The notes beneath the pieces were generated by a model that was not told where the DNA came from, ran no database searches, and worked only from the letters and a program-made list of their open reading frames with translations. A stretch of 64,000 nt of DNA from Burkholderia sp. BCC0322 (GTDB taxonomy: Bacteria > Pseudomonadota > Gammaproteobacteria > Burkholderiales > Burkholderiaceae): the NCBI RefSeq assembly GCF_902833045.1, contig NZ_CADFDU010000003.1, forward strand, positions 1-64,000, in the 5' to 3' direction. A program made the position numbers and the translations under genes. Positions 53,133 to 61,765 of this stretch are shown piece by piece (the stretch's first letter is position 1; each line of letters starts with the position of its first letter).

Positions 53133-55646
53133 TTGACCGCGAACTTGGCCATGTCCGACGCGACTGCGCGCGCGGGCGTCGACATCCATCAGTTCTATAG
53201 TCTGGATATCAAGGGGGCGCCCGCTGCCGCGCTTGCGGACATCTACGAGTTCGATGGCGAGCGCGGGATCGGCGAGCCGACGAAGTACACGATCCGGTTC
53301 ACCCATCCCCGCCATGATTTGTCACGCAGCGAATTCCTGAACCGAATCGGCGCGTTCGTGATCCAGCCGCCGCCGCGCGACCGATGGAGCCAACCGGAAA
53401 GTGCACGTCGCGTGCAAGGTGTGGTGACCGGCTTCGCGCTCAAGGCCACGAACCGCGATCAATCGCTATACGAGATCGTGCTGGAATCGCGGCTGGCGCT
53501 GTTGCGCAATGCACCGAAGTGCCGGTTCTTCCTCGACATGAGCATTCCCGAGATCATCGAGCAGATCCTGCGGGAACACGAGTTCAACAAGATTTTCGCG
53601 CGCTTCGAATTCAAGCTGTACCGATCCTATCGAAAGCGCAGCTTCGTGATGCAGTGGGGCGAGGACGATCTGGCGTTCATCACGCGACTGTGCCGCCGCT
53701 CGGGCATCTGGTTCGTCTGCGAGGAAGGGGAGCGCTGCGAGCGGGTGTGCTTCGGCGACGACTATGCGCACTACCGCCGCGATCCCGAGCACCTGACGGT
53801 TGCATACCGGCCACATGGTGGTCTGGAAACCGGGGGCATCGAGTCGGTCAGCGCACTGGAAATGTGCGCGAAGACCATGCCCGCGGCCTATGCGGTGCGC
53901 ACATTCAACACCGAAGCGGCGGAATCGGCGCCGATCGAGGCGGTCAGCCCGATCCGCGACGATCGCGGCACGTATGGTGAAGCGTATACATGGGGAACGC
54001 CGGGCCGGAGCGAGGACGAGGCGAAGGAAGAGGCGCAGTTGCGCCGCGAGGCTGCGCTGGCCGGGCAAGTCGAATATCGCGGCGAGTGCGACATGCTGGA
54101 CCTCACGCCCGGCTCGGTGCTGAAACTGTCGAACCGGCAATTGCCCGATGCGAAGCACGGGCTGGTCGTGGTGCGGGTGACGTGCGGCGCGAGCCGGAAG
54201 AAGGCCTATCACGTCAAGTTCGATGCGATTCCATCCGATCGCCAGTATCGAATGCCGTTGATGGAAGCGACGTGGCCCAGGATCGACGGGGTCATCACCG
54301 GGACGATCGCGTCGTCCGGCGGCTGGAAAGACCCGTATCTGGACAGCGAGGGCGAATACATCGTCGATCTCCATCTGGATCGCGACACGCGAGCCCCGGG
54401 TCTGCAGAGCTGCCCGATGAGGCTGGCGAAGCCGTTCGCGGGGCCGAACCAGACCGGCTTTCACTTCGGGCTCGTCGAGGGCACGGTGGTCGGCGTGAGC
54501 TTTCTGTGGGGCTGCGTGGATTTGCCGTTCATCAGCCACGTGCTGCACACCGCTCAGCACACGGATCCGATCGTCGCGGGCGTGCCTTGGGGCACGCGCA
54601 ACACGATCCGCACGCGCTCGAACAACACGTTGGAGATGGATGACCGGCAGGGTCGCGAACACATCAAGGTCGCGACCGAGCATGGCAAGTCGCAGCTCAA
54701 TCTCGGCTATACGGTGGACCGCGACCAGCAACTGCGCGGCGAGGGTTTCGAACTGCGCACCGACGATCGGGGGCATGTGCGCGCGGGTGGCGGTCTGCTG
54801 GTGTCGTCGGACAGGCAGGAGAAGGCGACCGGGCAGACGACCGACATGCGGCCGGCGACGAACCAGTTTGCGCTGACGCAGGCGCAGGCCCAGGGGTTGA
54901 CCGACGCCGCAGCGGTGGCGCAGGCGGAGATCGCGGACCTGAAGGCGGAAAACGTGTGGCTGAAAGACGAACTGGCGAGCTTGAAAGCGGCCGTGATCGC
55001 ACTGTCCGCACCGAACGGCATTGGCCTGGCGACGCCGGATCGGGTGATGGTGTCGGCAGGCAAGGACGTGAGTATCGGCACGTCGTCGCGGTTCAACGTG
55101 AATGCGCTCCGGAACGTCGCGATCGCGGCGGGCGAGGTGCTGTCGCTGTTTGCGCACAAGTTCGGCATCAAGCTCTACGCCGCACGCGGCAAGGTTCGGA
55201 TCCAGGCGCAGTCCGACGCGATGGAACTGGTGGCGCAGAAGGACATGCGGATCACCAGTGCCGACGGCACCACGACCGTCAATGCCGCGAACGGGGTTGT
55301 GCTCGGCGGCGGCGGTACGGCCTACGTCAAGGTGCAGGGCGATAACGTCGAGATTGGCGGGGCCGGCTGCCTGATCCTCAAGATCATCGAAATCCAGAAG
55401 GAAGGACCGGGTGCGCTGTCGCTGCCGCTGCCGAAGTTCAACCAGACCGATATCGCGAACGACGAGCGGTTCATTCTCAGCGACGACATCACCGGCCGAC
55501 CGGTTGCAAACCGACCGTACAAGATTCAGCTCGCCGGCGGACAGATTATCGAGGGCATAACCAACGACAAGGGGGAGACCTCGTTGAGCCGGCAGGATGT
55601 TGCACGGGGGCTCAAGTTGCTGCTTCAGAACAATAAGGAAGGCTGA
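53133..55646 (+). CDS. vgrG: T6SS spike protein VgrG
   Basis: An 837-aa VgrG. The gp27/phage-D-like base lies at ~18-380 (FYSLDIKGAPAAALADIYEF, then VQGVVTGFALKATNRDQSLY). The gp5-like OB segment is at ~385-480 (GEYIVDLHLDRDTRAPGLQS), followed by the DUF2345 beta-helix, and a C-terminal extension (NDERFILSDDITGRPVANRP, then YKIQLAGGQIIEGITNDKGE) that forms a cargo-docking domain. A short coiled coil (AEIADLKAENVWLKDELASL) interrupts the shaft near 595-615. The start is TTG, seven bases after GGAGA. The gene leads a cassette of effector, two immunity proteins, PAAR and a membrane protein. No T6SS core genes are near, so it is an orphan spike. Confidence 0.93.
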   Translation: MTANLAMSDATARAGVDIHQFYSLDIKGAPAAALADIYEFDGERGIGEPTKYTIRFTHPRHDLSRSEFLNRIGAFVIQPPPRDRWSQPESARRVQGVVTGFALKATNRDQSLYEIVLESRLALLRNAPKCRFFLDMSIPEIIEQILREHEFNKIFARFEFKLYRSYRKRSFVMQWGEDDLAFITRLCRRSGIWFVCEEGERCERVCFGDDYAHYRRDPEHLTVAYRPHGGLETGGIESVSALEMCAKTMPAAYAVRTFNTEAAESAPIEAVSPIRDDRGTYGEAYTWGTPGRSEDEAKEEAQLRREAALAGQVEYRGECDMLDLTPGSVLKLSNRQLPDAKHGLVVVRVTCGASRKKAYHVKFDAIPSDRQYRMPLMEATWPRIDGVITGTIASSGGWKDPYLDSEGEYIVDLHLDRDTRAPGLQSCPMRLAKPFAGPNQTGFHFGLVEGTVVGVSFLWGCVDLPFISHVLHTAQHTDPIVAGVPWGTRNTIRTRSNNTLEMDDRQGREHIKVATEHGKSQLNLGYTVDRDQQLRGEGFELRTDDRGHVRAGGGLLVSSDRQEKATGQTTDMRPATNQFALTQAQAQGLTDAAAVAQAEIADLKAENVWLKDELASLKAAVIALSAPNGIGLATPDRVMVSAGKDVSIGTSSRFNVNALRNVAIAAGEVLSLFAHKFGIKLYAARGKVRIQAQSDAMELVAQKDMRITSADGTTTVNAANGVVLGGGGTAYVKVQGDNVEIGGAGCLILKIIEIQKEGPGALSLPLPKFNQTDIANDERFILSDDITGRPVANRPYKIQLAGGQIIEGITNDKGETSLSRQDVARGLKLLLQNNKEG

Positions 55647-55649
55647 TTC

Positions 55650-57590
55650 ATGACGGATCACTCCAACCAACCGGACGACACGGACGACGATGCTGGTACG
55701 CCGAGACCCTATCGGCACGACATTGCAACGCGCATCGTGCCGATGCAGCGCGATCATCTAGGGCAACCGTATTGGGAGTCATATCACACTCCGAGCAGTT
55801 TTCAGGTGCGCGCAGAATGCCGCATTCCGCCGCACATGCCAGGCGTCATCATCTTTGTGCATGGCGTTAATTCCACGGGGGAGTGGTATGACGCGGCGGA
55901 ACAGGCGTTGTGCGATGGGTTGAATGACCGGTTAAAGCGGCCTGAAGGCGCGAAGCTGAAAGCTAACAATTACATCGCGGTTGATCCTGATACGAAGAGG
56001 CCCATTCCTCGCCAACTCGATCCCGACGCGACCGGGAATTCCCCCGTGATCCGCTTCTATTGGGGGTACAGCGCGGCCCCCGGGACCGAGCGCAACTGGC
56101 GCATCCCGATGCGCAACTCGCGCGGCTTCGACGCGTGGGCGCCCCTGTGCACGAACGAAAAAGGTCCGTGGTATTGGGGAGGTGGCCCTTTCCAGAACGG
56201 CACCAACAACCTGCCGCAATTGTGGAGCGACGAGGGATTCAAACGTTACGTGCTCAGGTTCGATATGGAGTCATTGAACACGGAGGCCGATCGCCAACTG
56301 CAGGATTCTCCGCCGCGCACATACTACGCTCATGCAGCCCAACGGCTAGCCGACCTGATCGACCGGATTCGCGACGAGTGTCCACGCGATACGGTGACTG
56401 TGATGTCGCATAGCCAAGGGACGATGATTGCGCTCGCGGCGACCGCCTTATGCAAGACACGCGCGCCCGATGCCGTGTTCGTGATGAACTCGCCGTATGC
56501 CCTCGATGACAAGATCACGGACGCCCTGACCTGTGGTGTGGAACGCCCCACTCCGGAGGCGCGTATCAACACTTTCCGGAACATCGCAAACCGGATCAAG
56601 CGGGACAAGCACGTTTTCACCGAGACGGAATTGAATCAGCTTCAGTGCGGCGCGTCCGAGGACATGGATTTCTGGCGGCCCGACAACCGGCGCAAGTCCG
56701 GCGTGCATGAGCGTGACAATCATGGCCGACTGTACGTTTACTTCACGCCGCACGATCGCGTGATGGGCGCCACGCCGCTGCAAAGCATCGGCTGGCAGGG
56801 CCTGGATGACAAATTGCTCGCCGAACTGGGCGGTACCGTCAAGCAGCGCATGCTGGCGCGCGGTACTCCGGTGGGCGACGCGCCGGGCGTGAAGAAGTTC
56901 GGCACGCTTCCGCCGACTCCCGAAGACAAGCTTGTATCCGGAGCGAAGTCGACCGATTTCTGGAACGGTAACCGGGCTATTTTTACGCCCCTCCTGACGC
57001 TGTGGTCGGTACCCCATCCCGACAAAACCGTGACGATCAATGCTGAAGAGGTGCCGCAGCCGGTCACGGCCGAAGAAATGGACGTCTTTGAGGACTCCCG
57101 CGCCGATGCGCCTCCCATGGGCAAGTGGGTCCCCGATCCGAATGATCCCAACACGGGGAGCTACGCTGACTCCGACTATCGCTTTATGCGCTCGATTTAT
57201 CGGCCGGAGCGCAGCGTGACGACTGAGGACATTTACAGTTCCCGTCGCGAGACTCGGCCTGAGACTCAGGACGAAATGCTGGAACGACTCGATGCCTATC
57301 TCGCCGAACCGACCAATCACAGCACGCTGCCCAAGCATCAGGCGTTTATGCGTCGGGTGGCCGCCTACGACCTGCCGATTGGTTTCTGTGATGCGTATGA
57401 GAGGCCGGCGTTCTGGAGCCGCCTGATCAAATTTGCCGATTGGACGCTGGGCTATGACGCTTACTTTGAGCTCGGTGTCCCACAAAGCATCGTCAAGCCA
57501 TCCTATATCGATTGGGGCACGGTCGCCGACGAACAAAGTAAGGCCGAAGCCGAACAACTCAGGCAACAGCAATGGAAAGGGGGAGCGTGA
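55650..57590 (+). CDS. tle3: Tle3-like T6SS phospholipase effector
   Basis: A 646-aa alpha/beta-hydrolase of the T6SS lipase effector class. N-terminal docking region ~1-60; hydrolase start VIIFVHGVNSTGEWY (~66); WGGGPFQNG near 176; nucleophile elbow VMSHSQGT with Ser255; likely catalytic Asp369 in YFTPHDRVMG. The C-terminal half (DUF3274-like, ~360-620) supplies the rest of the active site and the lid. It attacks membrane phospholipids in the target periplasm. It begins three bases after vgrG and overlaps the first immunity gene (ATGA). GC content falls from vgrG into this gene, a sign of separate origin. The Tle3 class assignment comes from the Tli3-like neighbours and domain plan. Confidence 0.82.
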   Translation: MTDHSNQPDDTDDDAGTPRPYRHDIATRIVPMQRDHLGQPYWESYHTPSSFQVRAECRIPPHMPGVIIFVHGVNSTGEWYDAAEQALCDGLNDRLKRPEGAKLKANNYIAVDPDTKRPIPRQLDPDATGNSPVIRFYWGYSAAPGTERNWRIPMRNSRGFDAWAPLCTNEKGPWYWGGGPFQNGTNNLPQLWSDEGFKRYVLRFDMESLNTEADRQLQDSPPRTYYAHAAQRLADLIDRIRDECPRDTVTVMSHSQGTMIALAATALCKTRAPDAVFVMNSPYALDDKITDALTCGVERPTPEARINTFRNIANRIKRDKHVFTETELNQLQCGASEDMDFWRPDNRRKSGVHERDNHGRLYVYFTPHDRVMGATPLQSIGWQGLDDKLLAELGGTVKQRMLARGTPVGDAPGVKKFGTLPPTPEDKLVSGAKSTDFWNGNRAIFTPLLTLWSVPHPDKTVTINAEEVPQPVTAEEMDVFEDSRADAPPMGKWVPDPNDPNTGSYADSDYRFMRSIYRPERSVTTEDIYSSRRETRPETQDEMLERLDAYLAEPTNHSTLPKHQAFMRRVAAYDLPIGFCDAYERPAFWSRLIKFADWTLGYDAYFELGVPQSIVKPSYIDWGTVADEQSKAEAEQLRQQQWKGGA

Positions 57591-58321
57591 TGAGATGCGC
57601 CACAGCCATAATCGCGCTGGTCACTCTCGTGCAGGGGTGCACGGCGCAGCCCCCAGGGCGCCCGGTTTTCAGACTCGCAGATTTTTGGAGTTCGACGCTC
57701 AAGGAGTTGCCGTATGACTCGCCGCCCCAAGTCATCTACCGGATTGACGACTACCGCTTTGTGACGTTGGAACGTTATCGAGACTGTTACCACGGGGAAT
57801 CGTACTACAACGATACCCGTGCCGGTATCAGAAAGTATTTAGGACGCGGGCATTTTGAAAATTTCCAGGGCCGTATCATTAACGCCGATCCGACTGGAAT
57901 GAATATCGTTTTGCCCCTGGCTTACCCACCGAGAGCATTTTGCGGAAACGGTGAAAAAGGTTGTGTAGTGCCATTTTGGTATTCGACAAATGGCGGGAAA
58001 ACCTTTGCCACGACGGTTTACATGGAACATAGCTTCAATTCGTTCGAGGACTCGAAGAACTATTCGATGTTCGTAACCGAAGACAAACTCTATGTCGCGA
58101 AGAAGTGGGGAGACGACGATGCCTACGTCATTGTGTCTCCGATGGTCCCAGGCATTGACTTAGGCAGGCCCTATCCGCCTGGTGTCAAGGGCGGGAGCTT
58201 TGCGGCATCAAAGCGGCCCGGAATTTTTTCAAAGCTTCGCACGCCCTCCGGCCAGGATCGAATCACTTGCGACGCGTCGATCAAGCCGACTAACCCGGAT
58301 GCACCGCTGGTGCCCCAATGA
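57590..58321 (+). CDS. Tli3-like T6SS immunity lipoprotein, copy 1
   Basis: A 243-aa periplasmic lipoprotein: short signal with VTLVQGCTAQ (Cys17 lipidated), then a beta-rich domain (PPQVIYRIDDYRFVTLERYR, then NDTRAGIRKYLGRGHFENFQ and KGCVVPFWYSTNGGKTFATT). Two extra Cys may form a disulfide (NGEKGC, with ERYRDC). The start ATG overlaps the effector stop. Tli3 proteins bind Tle3 lipases in the periplasm and stop self-killing. It is markedly less GC-rich than the flanking genes. A near-identical second copy follows at 58318. Confidence 0.78.
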   Translation: MRCATAIIALVTLVQGCTAQPPGRPVFRLADFWSSTLKELPYDSPPQVIYRIDDYRFVTLERYRDCYHGESYYNDTRAGIRKYLGRGHFENFQGRIINADPTGMNIVLPLAYPPRAFCGNGEKGCVVPFWYSTNGGKTFATTVYMEHSFNSFEDSKNYSMFVTEDKLYVAKKWGDDDAYVIVSPMVPGIDLGRPYPPGVKGGSFAASKRPGIFSKLRTPSGQDRITCDASIKPTNPDAPLVPQ

Positions 58322-59064
58322 GCCGCAAGATGGTGAGATACGCCGTTGCCATAATCGCACTGGTCGCCCTAATGCAAGGGTGTGCGGCACCAGCGCCGAA
58401 GCATTCGGTTTTCAGTCTTAGCAACTTTAGGAGTTCGGCGCTCAAGGAGTTGCCGTATGACTCGCCACCTCAAGTCATCTATCGAATTGACGAACACCGC
58501 TTTGTAACGCTGGAACGTTACCGGGACTGTTATCACGGGGAATCGTATTACAACGACACCCGTTCCGGGATTCGAAAGTTCTTGGGGCGGGGCCTGTTTG
58601 AAAATTTCCAGGGTCGCATCATTAACGCCGATCCGACTGGAATAAATATCGTTTTACCCCTGGCTTATCCACCGAGAGCATTTTTCGGCAACGGTGAAAA
58701 AGGTTGTGTGGTGCCATTTTGGTATTCGACAGATGGTGGAAAAATCTTTACCACGAAGGTCTACATGGATCACAGTTTCAATGCGTTTGAGGACTCGAAG
58801 GACTATTCGGTTTTTGTAACAAAAGATCGACTCTATGTCGCAAATAGGTCGGCGGACGGTGACGCTTACGTTGTCGAATATCCGATGATTCCAGGCATTG
58901 ACTTAAGCGGCCCCTATCCGCCCGGTATCAAGCGCGGGAGCTTTGCGGCATCAAAGCGACCAGGCGTCTTTTCAAAGCTTCGCACCCCTTCCGGCCAGGA
59001 TCGAATCACTTGCGATGCATCGATCAAGCCGACCAACCCGGACGCACCGCTGATACCCCAGTGA
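58318..59064 (+). CDS. Tli3-like T6SS immunity lipoprotein, copy 2
   Basis: A 248-aa tandem duplicate of the preceding gene, with the lipobox in ALMQGCAAPA and the same domain throughout. Most substitutions fall in the linker after the lipid Cys (APKHSVFSLSNFRS versus PGRPVFRLADFWS) and around KKWGDDDAYVIVSP versus NRSADGDAYVVEYP. It overlaps copy 1 by four bases (ATGA). One copy also changes AFCGNG to AFFGNG, losing a cysteine. A diverging second immunity gene may cover a variant lipase or be on the way to a new specificity. Confidence 0.78.
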   Translation: MSRKMVRYAVAIIALVALMQGCAAPAPKHSVFSLSNFRSSALKELPYDSPPQVIYRIDEHRFVTLERYRDCYHGESYYNDTRSGIRKFLGRGLFENFQGRIINADPTGINIVLPLAYPPRAFFGNGEKGCVVPFWYSTDGGKIFTTKVYMDHSFNAFEDSKDYSVFVTKDRLYVANRSADGDAYVVEYPMIPGIDLSGPYPPGIKRGSFAASKRPGVFSKLRTPSGQDRITCDASIKPTNPDAPLIPQ

Positions 59065-59100
59065 GGTACTCCTTTCACCACCCGCATGGAGCACACCATC

Positions 59101-59358
59101 ATGAAAAACCCGATATGCCTGGGCGATGCGACGACGCACGGCGGCGTCGTCAAGACCGCATCATCGACATTCAATCTCGACGGCCGCAAGGTGGCGCTGC
59201 TGCATGACGTCGTCTCGTGCCCGGAGCACGGCGACAACCCGATCGTCGAGTGCGCCGAGGGTTACAGCGAAGGCGGCCGCAAATGGGCGGTGCACATGTG
59301 TCGAACGCGGTGCGGCAGCCAGGTGATCGCCAGCAGCACAGGGATGAAAATCGCATGA
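59101..59358 (+). CDS. PAAR-domain tip protein
   Basis: An 85-aa PAAR-like protein: ICLGDATTHGGVVKTASSTF, then LLHDVVSCPEHGDNPIVEC, and a C-terminal Cys/His part (MCRTRCGSQVIAS). It would cap the cassette VgrG. The sequence differs clearly from the PAAR at 1956-2213. The ATG at 59101 is preferred over one five codons upstream because GGAG lies nine bases before it. It overlaps the next gene by four bases. Confidence 0.78.
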   Translation: MKNPICLGDATTHGGVVKTASSTFNLDGRKVALLHDVVSCPEHGDNPIVECAEGYSEGGRKWAVHMCRTRCGSQVIASSTGMKIA

Positions 59359-60764
59359 AGCGCACGTGGACGGTCCCGAACGTCGGGGAATATCAGTACG
59401 GCAAGCCACCGTCGATCTGGTGGTGCGTACTTGCGATCGTCGTCATCCAGATCGCGGGCATGCTCATTGCGGTACTCACGTGGGAGCAGGGCAAGCCGGT
59501 GATATCCGAACTCTTCTTCGTGCGCGCGTTGCTGTTGCCGTTGCTGGTGTCGGGTGCCGTGTGCGGCGTGATCTATTGCAGCTACGAGGAGTGGATCGAG
59601 CGGGTCGACTGGTGGAATTTCCTGTGCCGCAGCGAGCGGGCGACGTGGCGGCGATGGGCGCAAGCTCACGTGGTGATCGTCGATAGCGTTGCGTTGACGC
59701 CGGAGCCCGAGTTGGCTGAACGTCTGCTGGGCCTGGAGGGCAGTGCGCCGATGAATCCCGGCAAGATCCTGGCGTTGCCGGCATCGAACGGTTCGGCAGG
59801 CGTATCGCGGCTCGAATGGGTGCTGGAGCAACTGCTGACGCCGTTCGCGGCCAGCCTTGCGCGTCATGCGCGGAGTCGAGTCGTCGATGTGATCCTGCAA
59901 TCGGCCGGCAAGGAGGATCTGGCCGAACTCCGGGCCGTCTGGAAGCGGCTGAACCTGCCCGACCTCGTGCAGTTCGGATGGGTGCCGTTCGGTGCGACGC
60001 AGACGAACATCCAGACGTGGTTCGACGAAGGCTGCAAATCCGATTTCCGGCTGTTGCTGGCCTGTCAAATGCATGCGGAGGGCGCGGAGCCGGCATGGTC
60101 GGAGGCCGCCGTGGCGATGTTGCTCACCTCGCCGCGCGTGATCGAGGACTTCAACGGAAAACTCCGGCCTCAGGCGCGTTTATTCCGCCCGATTGCGATG
60201 CCATCCGATTCCGTGGTGGACGCGCTGGAAACGCTGTTGGAATCGGGGCAGACGCCGCGCGTGCGCATCAGGCACGCGTGGCTGAGTGATCTGCCGCCCC
60301 CGGGTCGGCATGCGACGCTCGGCGCCATCAAGGATGCAGGACTGGAACTGCCGGTGCACGATGTCGACCGCGCGATCGGCAAACCGGGGCCGGTGAGTGA
60401 GCTATTGCTTCAGGCGCTCGCGGCGCAGATGGTGGCGCATGGCCAGGGCGCACAGCTGGTTGCTTCGCCGAACGCTCAACAGGTGCGGCTGCATTTGGTC
60501 GGAGCGCAGAGCGCACCGGTGCCTCGCGTCGAGGCGGGCTATATGCGTCGGCTTAGCTTGTCGGTAAGCGTGGGCGGGAGTTGTTGCCTGATCCTGATCA
60601 TGGTCGCGCTTAATGATCTCAATGCATCCAGAGGATGGTTCTGGGCCTGCCTGGCCGGATTCGTAGTGCTGTTCCTGATCCAGCTTGGCGGTTCGTTTCT
60701 GAGGCGTCGTTTGCTGGATGACGATTTTTACCGACAACTGCGGCGCATGGGCGCTTGGATTTGA
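59355..60764 (+). CDS. T6SS cassette membrane protein, unassigned
   Basis: A 469-aa protein with two N-terminal helices (~22-44, CVLAIVVIQIAGMLIAVLTW; ~54-75, ALLLPLLVSGAVCGVIYCSY), a large soluble domain (~85-395), and two C-terminal helices (~405-425 and ~430-452). The soluble part has no motif I recognise (LEWVLEQLLTPFAASLARHA; FGWVPFGATQTNIQTWFDEG). It is translationally coupled to PAAR by ATGA, so it is part of the cassette. Similar proteins accompany VgrG/PAAR genes in Burkholderia-type genomes but lack an assigned role. Possible jobs are effector loading at the inner membrane, an additional immunity function, or being a membrane-acting effector itself. Confidence 0.7.
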   Translation: MKRTWTVPNVGEYQYGKPPSIWWCVLAIVVIQIAGMLIAVLTWEQGKPVISELFFVRALLLPLLVSGAVCGVIYCSYEEWIERVDWWNFLCRSERATWRRWAQAHVVIVDSVALTPEPELAERLLGLEGSAPMNPGKILALPASNGSAGVSRLEWVLEQLLTPFAASLARHARSRVVDVILQSAGKEDLAELRAVWKRLNLPDLVQFGWVPFGATQTNIQTWFDEGCKSDFRLLLACQMHAEGAEPAWSEAAVAMLLTSPRVIEDFNGKLRPQARLFRPIAMPSDSVVDALETLLESGQTPRVRIRHAWLSDLPPPGRHATLGAIKDAGLELPVHDVDRAIGKPGPVSELLLQALAAQMVAHGQGAQLVASPNAQQVRLHLVGAQSAPVPRVEAGYMRRLSLSVSVGGSCCLILIMVALNDLNASRGWFWACLAGFVVLFLIQLGGSFLRRRLLDDDFYRQLRRMGAWI

Positions 60765-60814
60765 TGCCGGGTCATGTGTGGCATGGCATCAGCGCGCGAC
60801 GATCGAATAAAAAA

Positions 60815-60853
60815 TAGAGCAAACACTCGAATCCGGATGGGCGAAGCCGGCGT
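60815..60853 (+). repeat. Right copy of direct repeat flanking T6SS cassette
   Basis: TAGAGCAAACACTCGAATCC begins here, matching the copy at 52546 apart from one base, and the match resumes in GAAGCCGGCG. It lies 50 bases after the last cassette gene. Confidence 0.6.
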
Positions 60854-60983
60854 GATCCGACGGTCCGCGAGACCTTCGGCCAGCCCGCTTCCGACGCGAA
60901 GCGCGCCGCATGAAGCAGCGGCGCGCCTCGGCATCCACAAAATTCCTCCTTGACTCTCGCCGCTCGCCGGATATCCTTCAACC

Positions 60984-61001
60984 CATAACCAACGGGTTAT
61001 G
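60984..61001 (+). promoter_or_regulatory. Palindrome over the arsR start codon (probable ArsR operator)
   Basis: CATAACC-AACG-GGTTATG is a perfect 7-4-7 inverted repeat whose last three bases are the ATG of the arsR gene. ArsR-family repressors bind such short palindromes at their own promoters. Binding here would block transcription start or early elongation. Confidence 0.6.
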
Positions 61002-61334
61002 AATCAGGATATGCAGAACGCTCACGACATGCTTTTCCGGACGCTTGCCGACCCCACGCGCCGCGCGCTCTTCGAGCGGCTGTGCGCGGACGGCGAACTG
61101 ACGGTTGCCGCGCTGACGGCCCATGCGGGCGTCTCGCAGCCGGCCGTCTCCAAGCATCTCGGCGTCCTGAAGCAGGCCGGGCTCGTGAGCGACCGCCACG
61201 AAGGCCGGCAGACGCACTACAGCGCACAGCCGCAAGCGCTGGCCCCGTTGATCGACTGGACGAGCCAGATGGCCGGCTTCTGGCAGAACCGGTTCGACGC
61301 CCTCGAAGATCTGCTCAAAAGGATGGATCAGTAA
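60999..61334 (+). CDS. ArsR-family regulator
   Basis: A 111-aa winged-helix repressor: MLFRTLADPTRRALFERLCA, HTH in ALTAHAGVSQPAVSKHLGVL, wing in LVSDRHEGRQTHYSAQP. No metal-binding Cys cluster is present, fitting the subgroup that regulates SRPBCC (AHSA1) operons rather than metal resistance. The ATG at 60999 lies in the palindrome; an ATG at 61011, after GAATCAGGA, could be the actual start. Its stop overlaps the next start codon (TAATG). Confidence 0.88.
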   Translation: MNQDMQNAHDMLFRTLADPTRRALFERLCADGELTVAALTAHAGVSQPAVSKHLGVLKQAGLVSDRHEGRQTHYSAQPQALAPLIDWTSQMAGFWQNRFDALEDLLKRMDQ

Positions 61335-61765
61335 TGAACCAGGCCACTACCGAAACGCGCTCCGTCGTCGTCGAACGGGAACTGCCGCATCCGCCGGAGA
61401 AGATCTGGCGCGCGCTCACGCAACCGCATCTGATCGAGGCGTGGCTGATGAAGAGCGACTTCGAGCCTGTCGCGGGCCGCGCATTCAGCTTCCGTGCGGA
61501 CTGGGGCTCGGTCGACTGCACGGTCCTGACGATCGAGCCGCACCGCGCGCTGTCCTACACGTGGGCCGCATACGGCCTCGAAAGCGTCGTCACGTGGACG
61601 CTCACGCCGACGCCGGCCGGCACGCACCTGCGGATGGAGCAGGTCGGCTTCCGCACCGACCAGGAGCAGGCGTACCGCGGTGCGCAGCACGGCTGGGTCC
61701 GGTTCTTCGATTCGCTCGAACAGGTACTGGCGCGCCCCGACGAAGGCACGGAGGCCCGCGCATGA
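61334..61765 (+). CDS. SRPBCC/AHSA1-family protein
   Basis: A 143-aa START-like fold protein: ERELPHPPEKIWRALTQPHL, then IEAWLMKSDFEP and YRGAQHGWVRFFDSLEQVL. The fold encloses a hydrophobic ligand cavity. It is the middle gene of the ArsR / SRPBCC / DUF1801 operon and overlaps both neighbours by a few bases. This gene trio is common in proteobacteria; no reaction is assigned. Confidence 0.88.
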   Translation: MNQATTETRSVVVERELPHPPEKIWRALTQPHLIEAWLMKSDFEPVAGRAFSFRADWGSVDCTVLTIEPHRALSYTWAAYGLESVVTWTLTPTPAGTHLRMEQVGFRTDQEQAYRGAQHGWVRFFDSLEQVLARPDEGTEARA

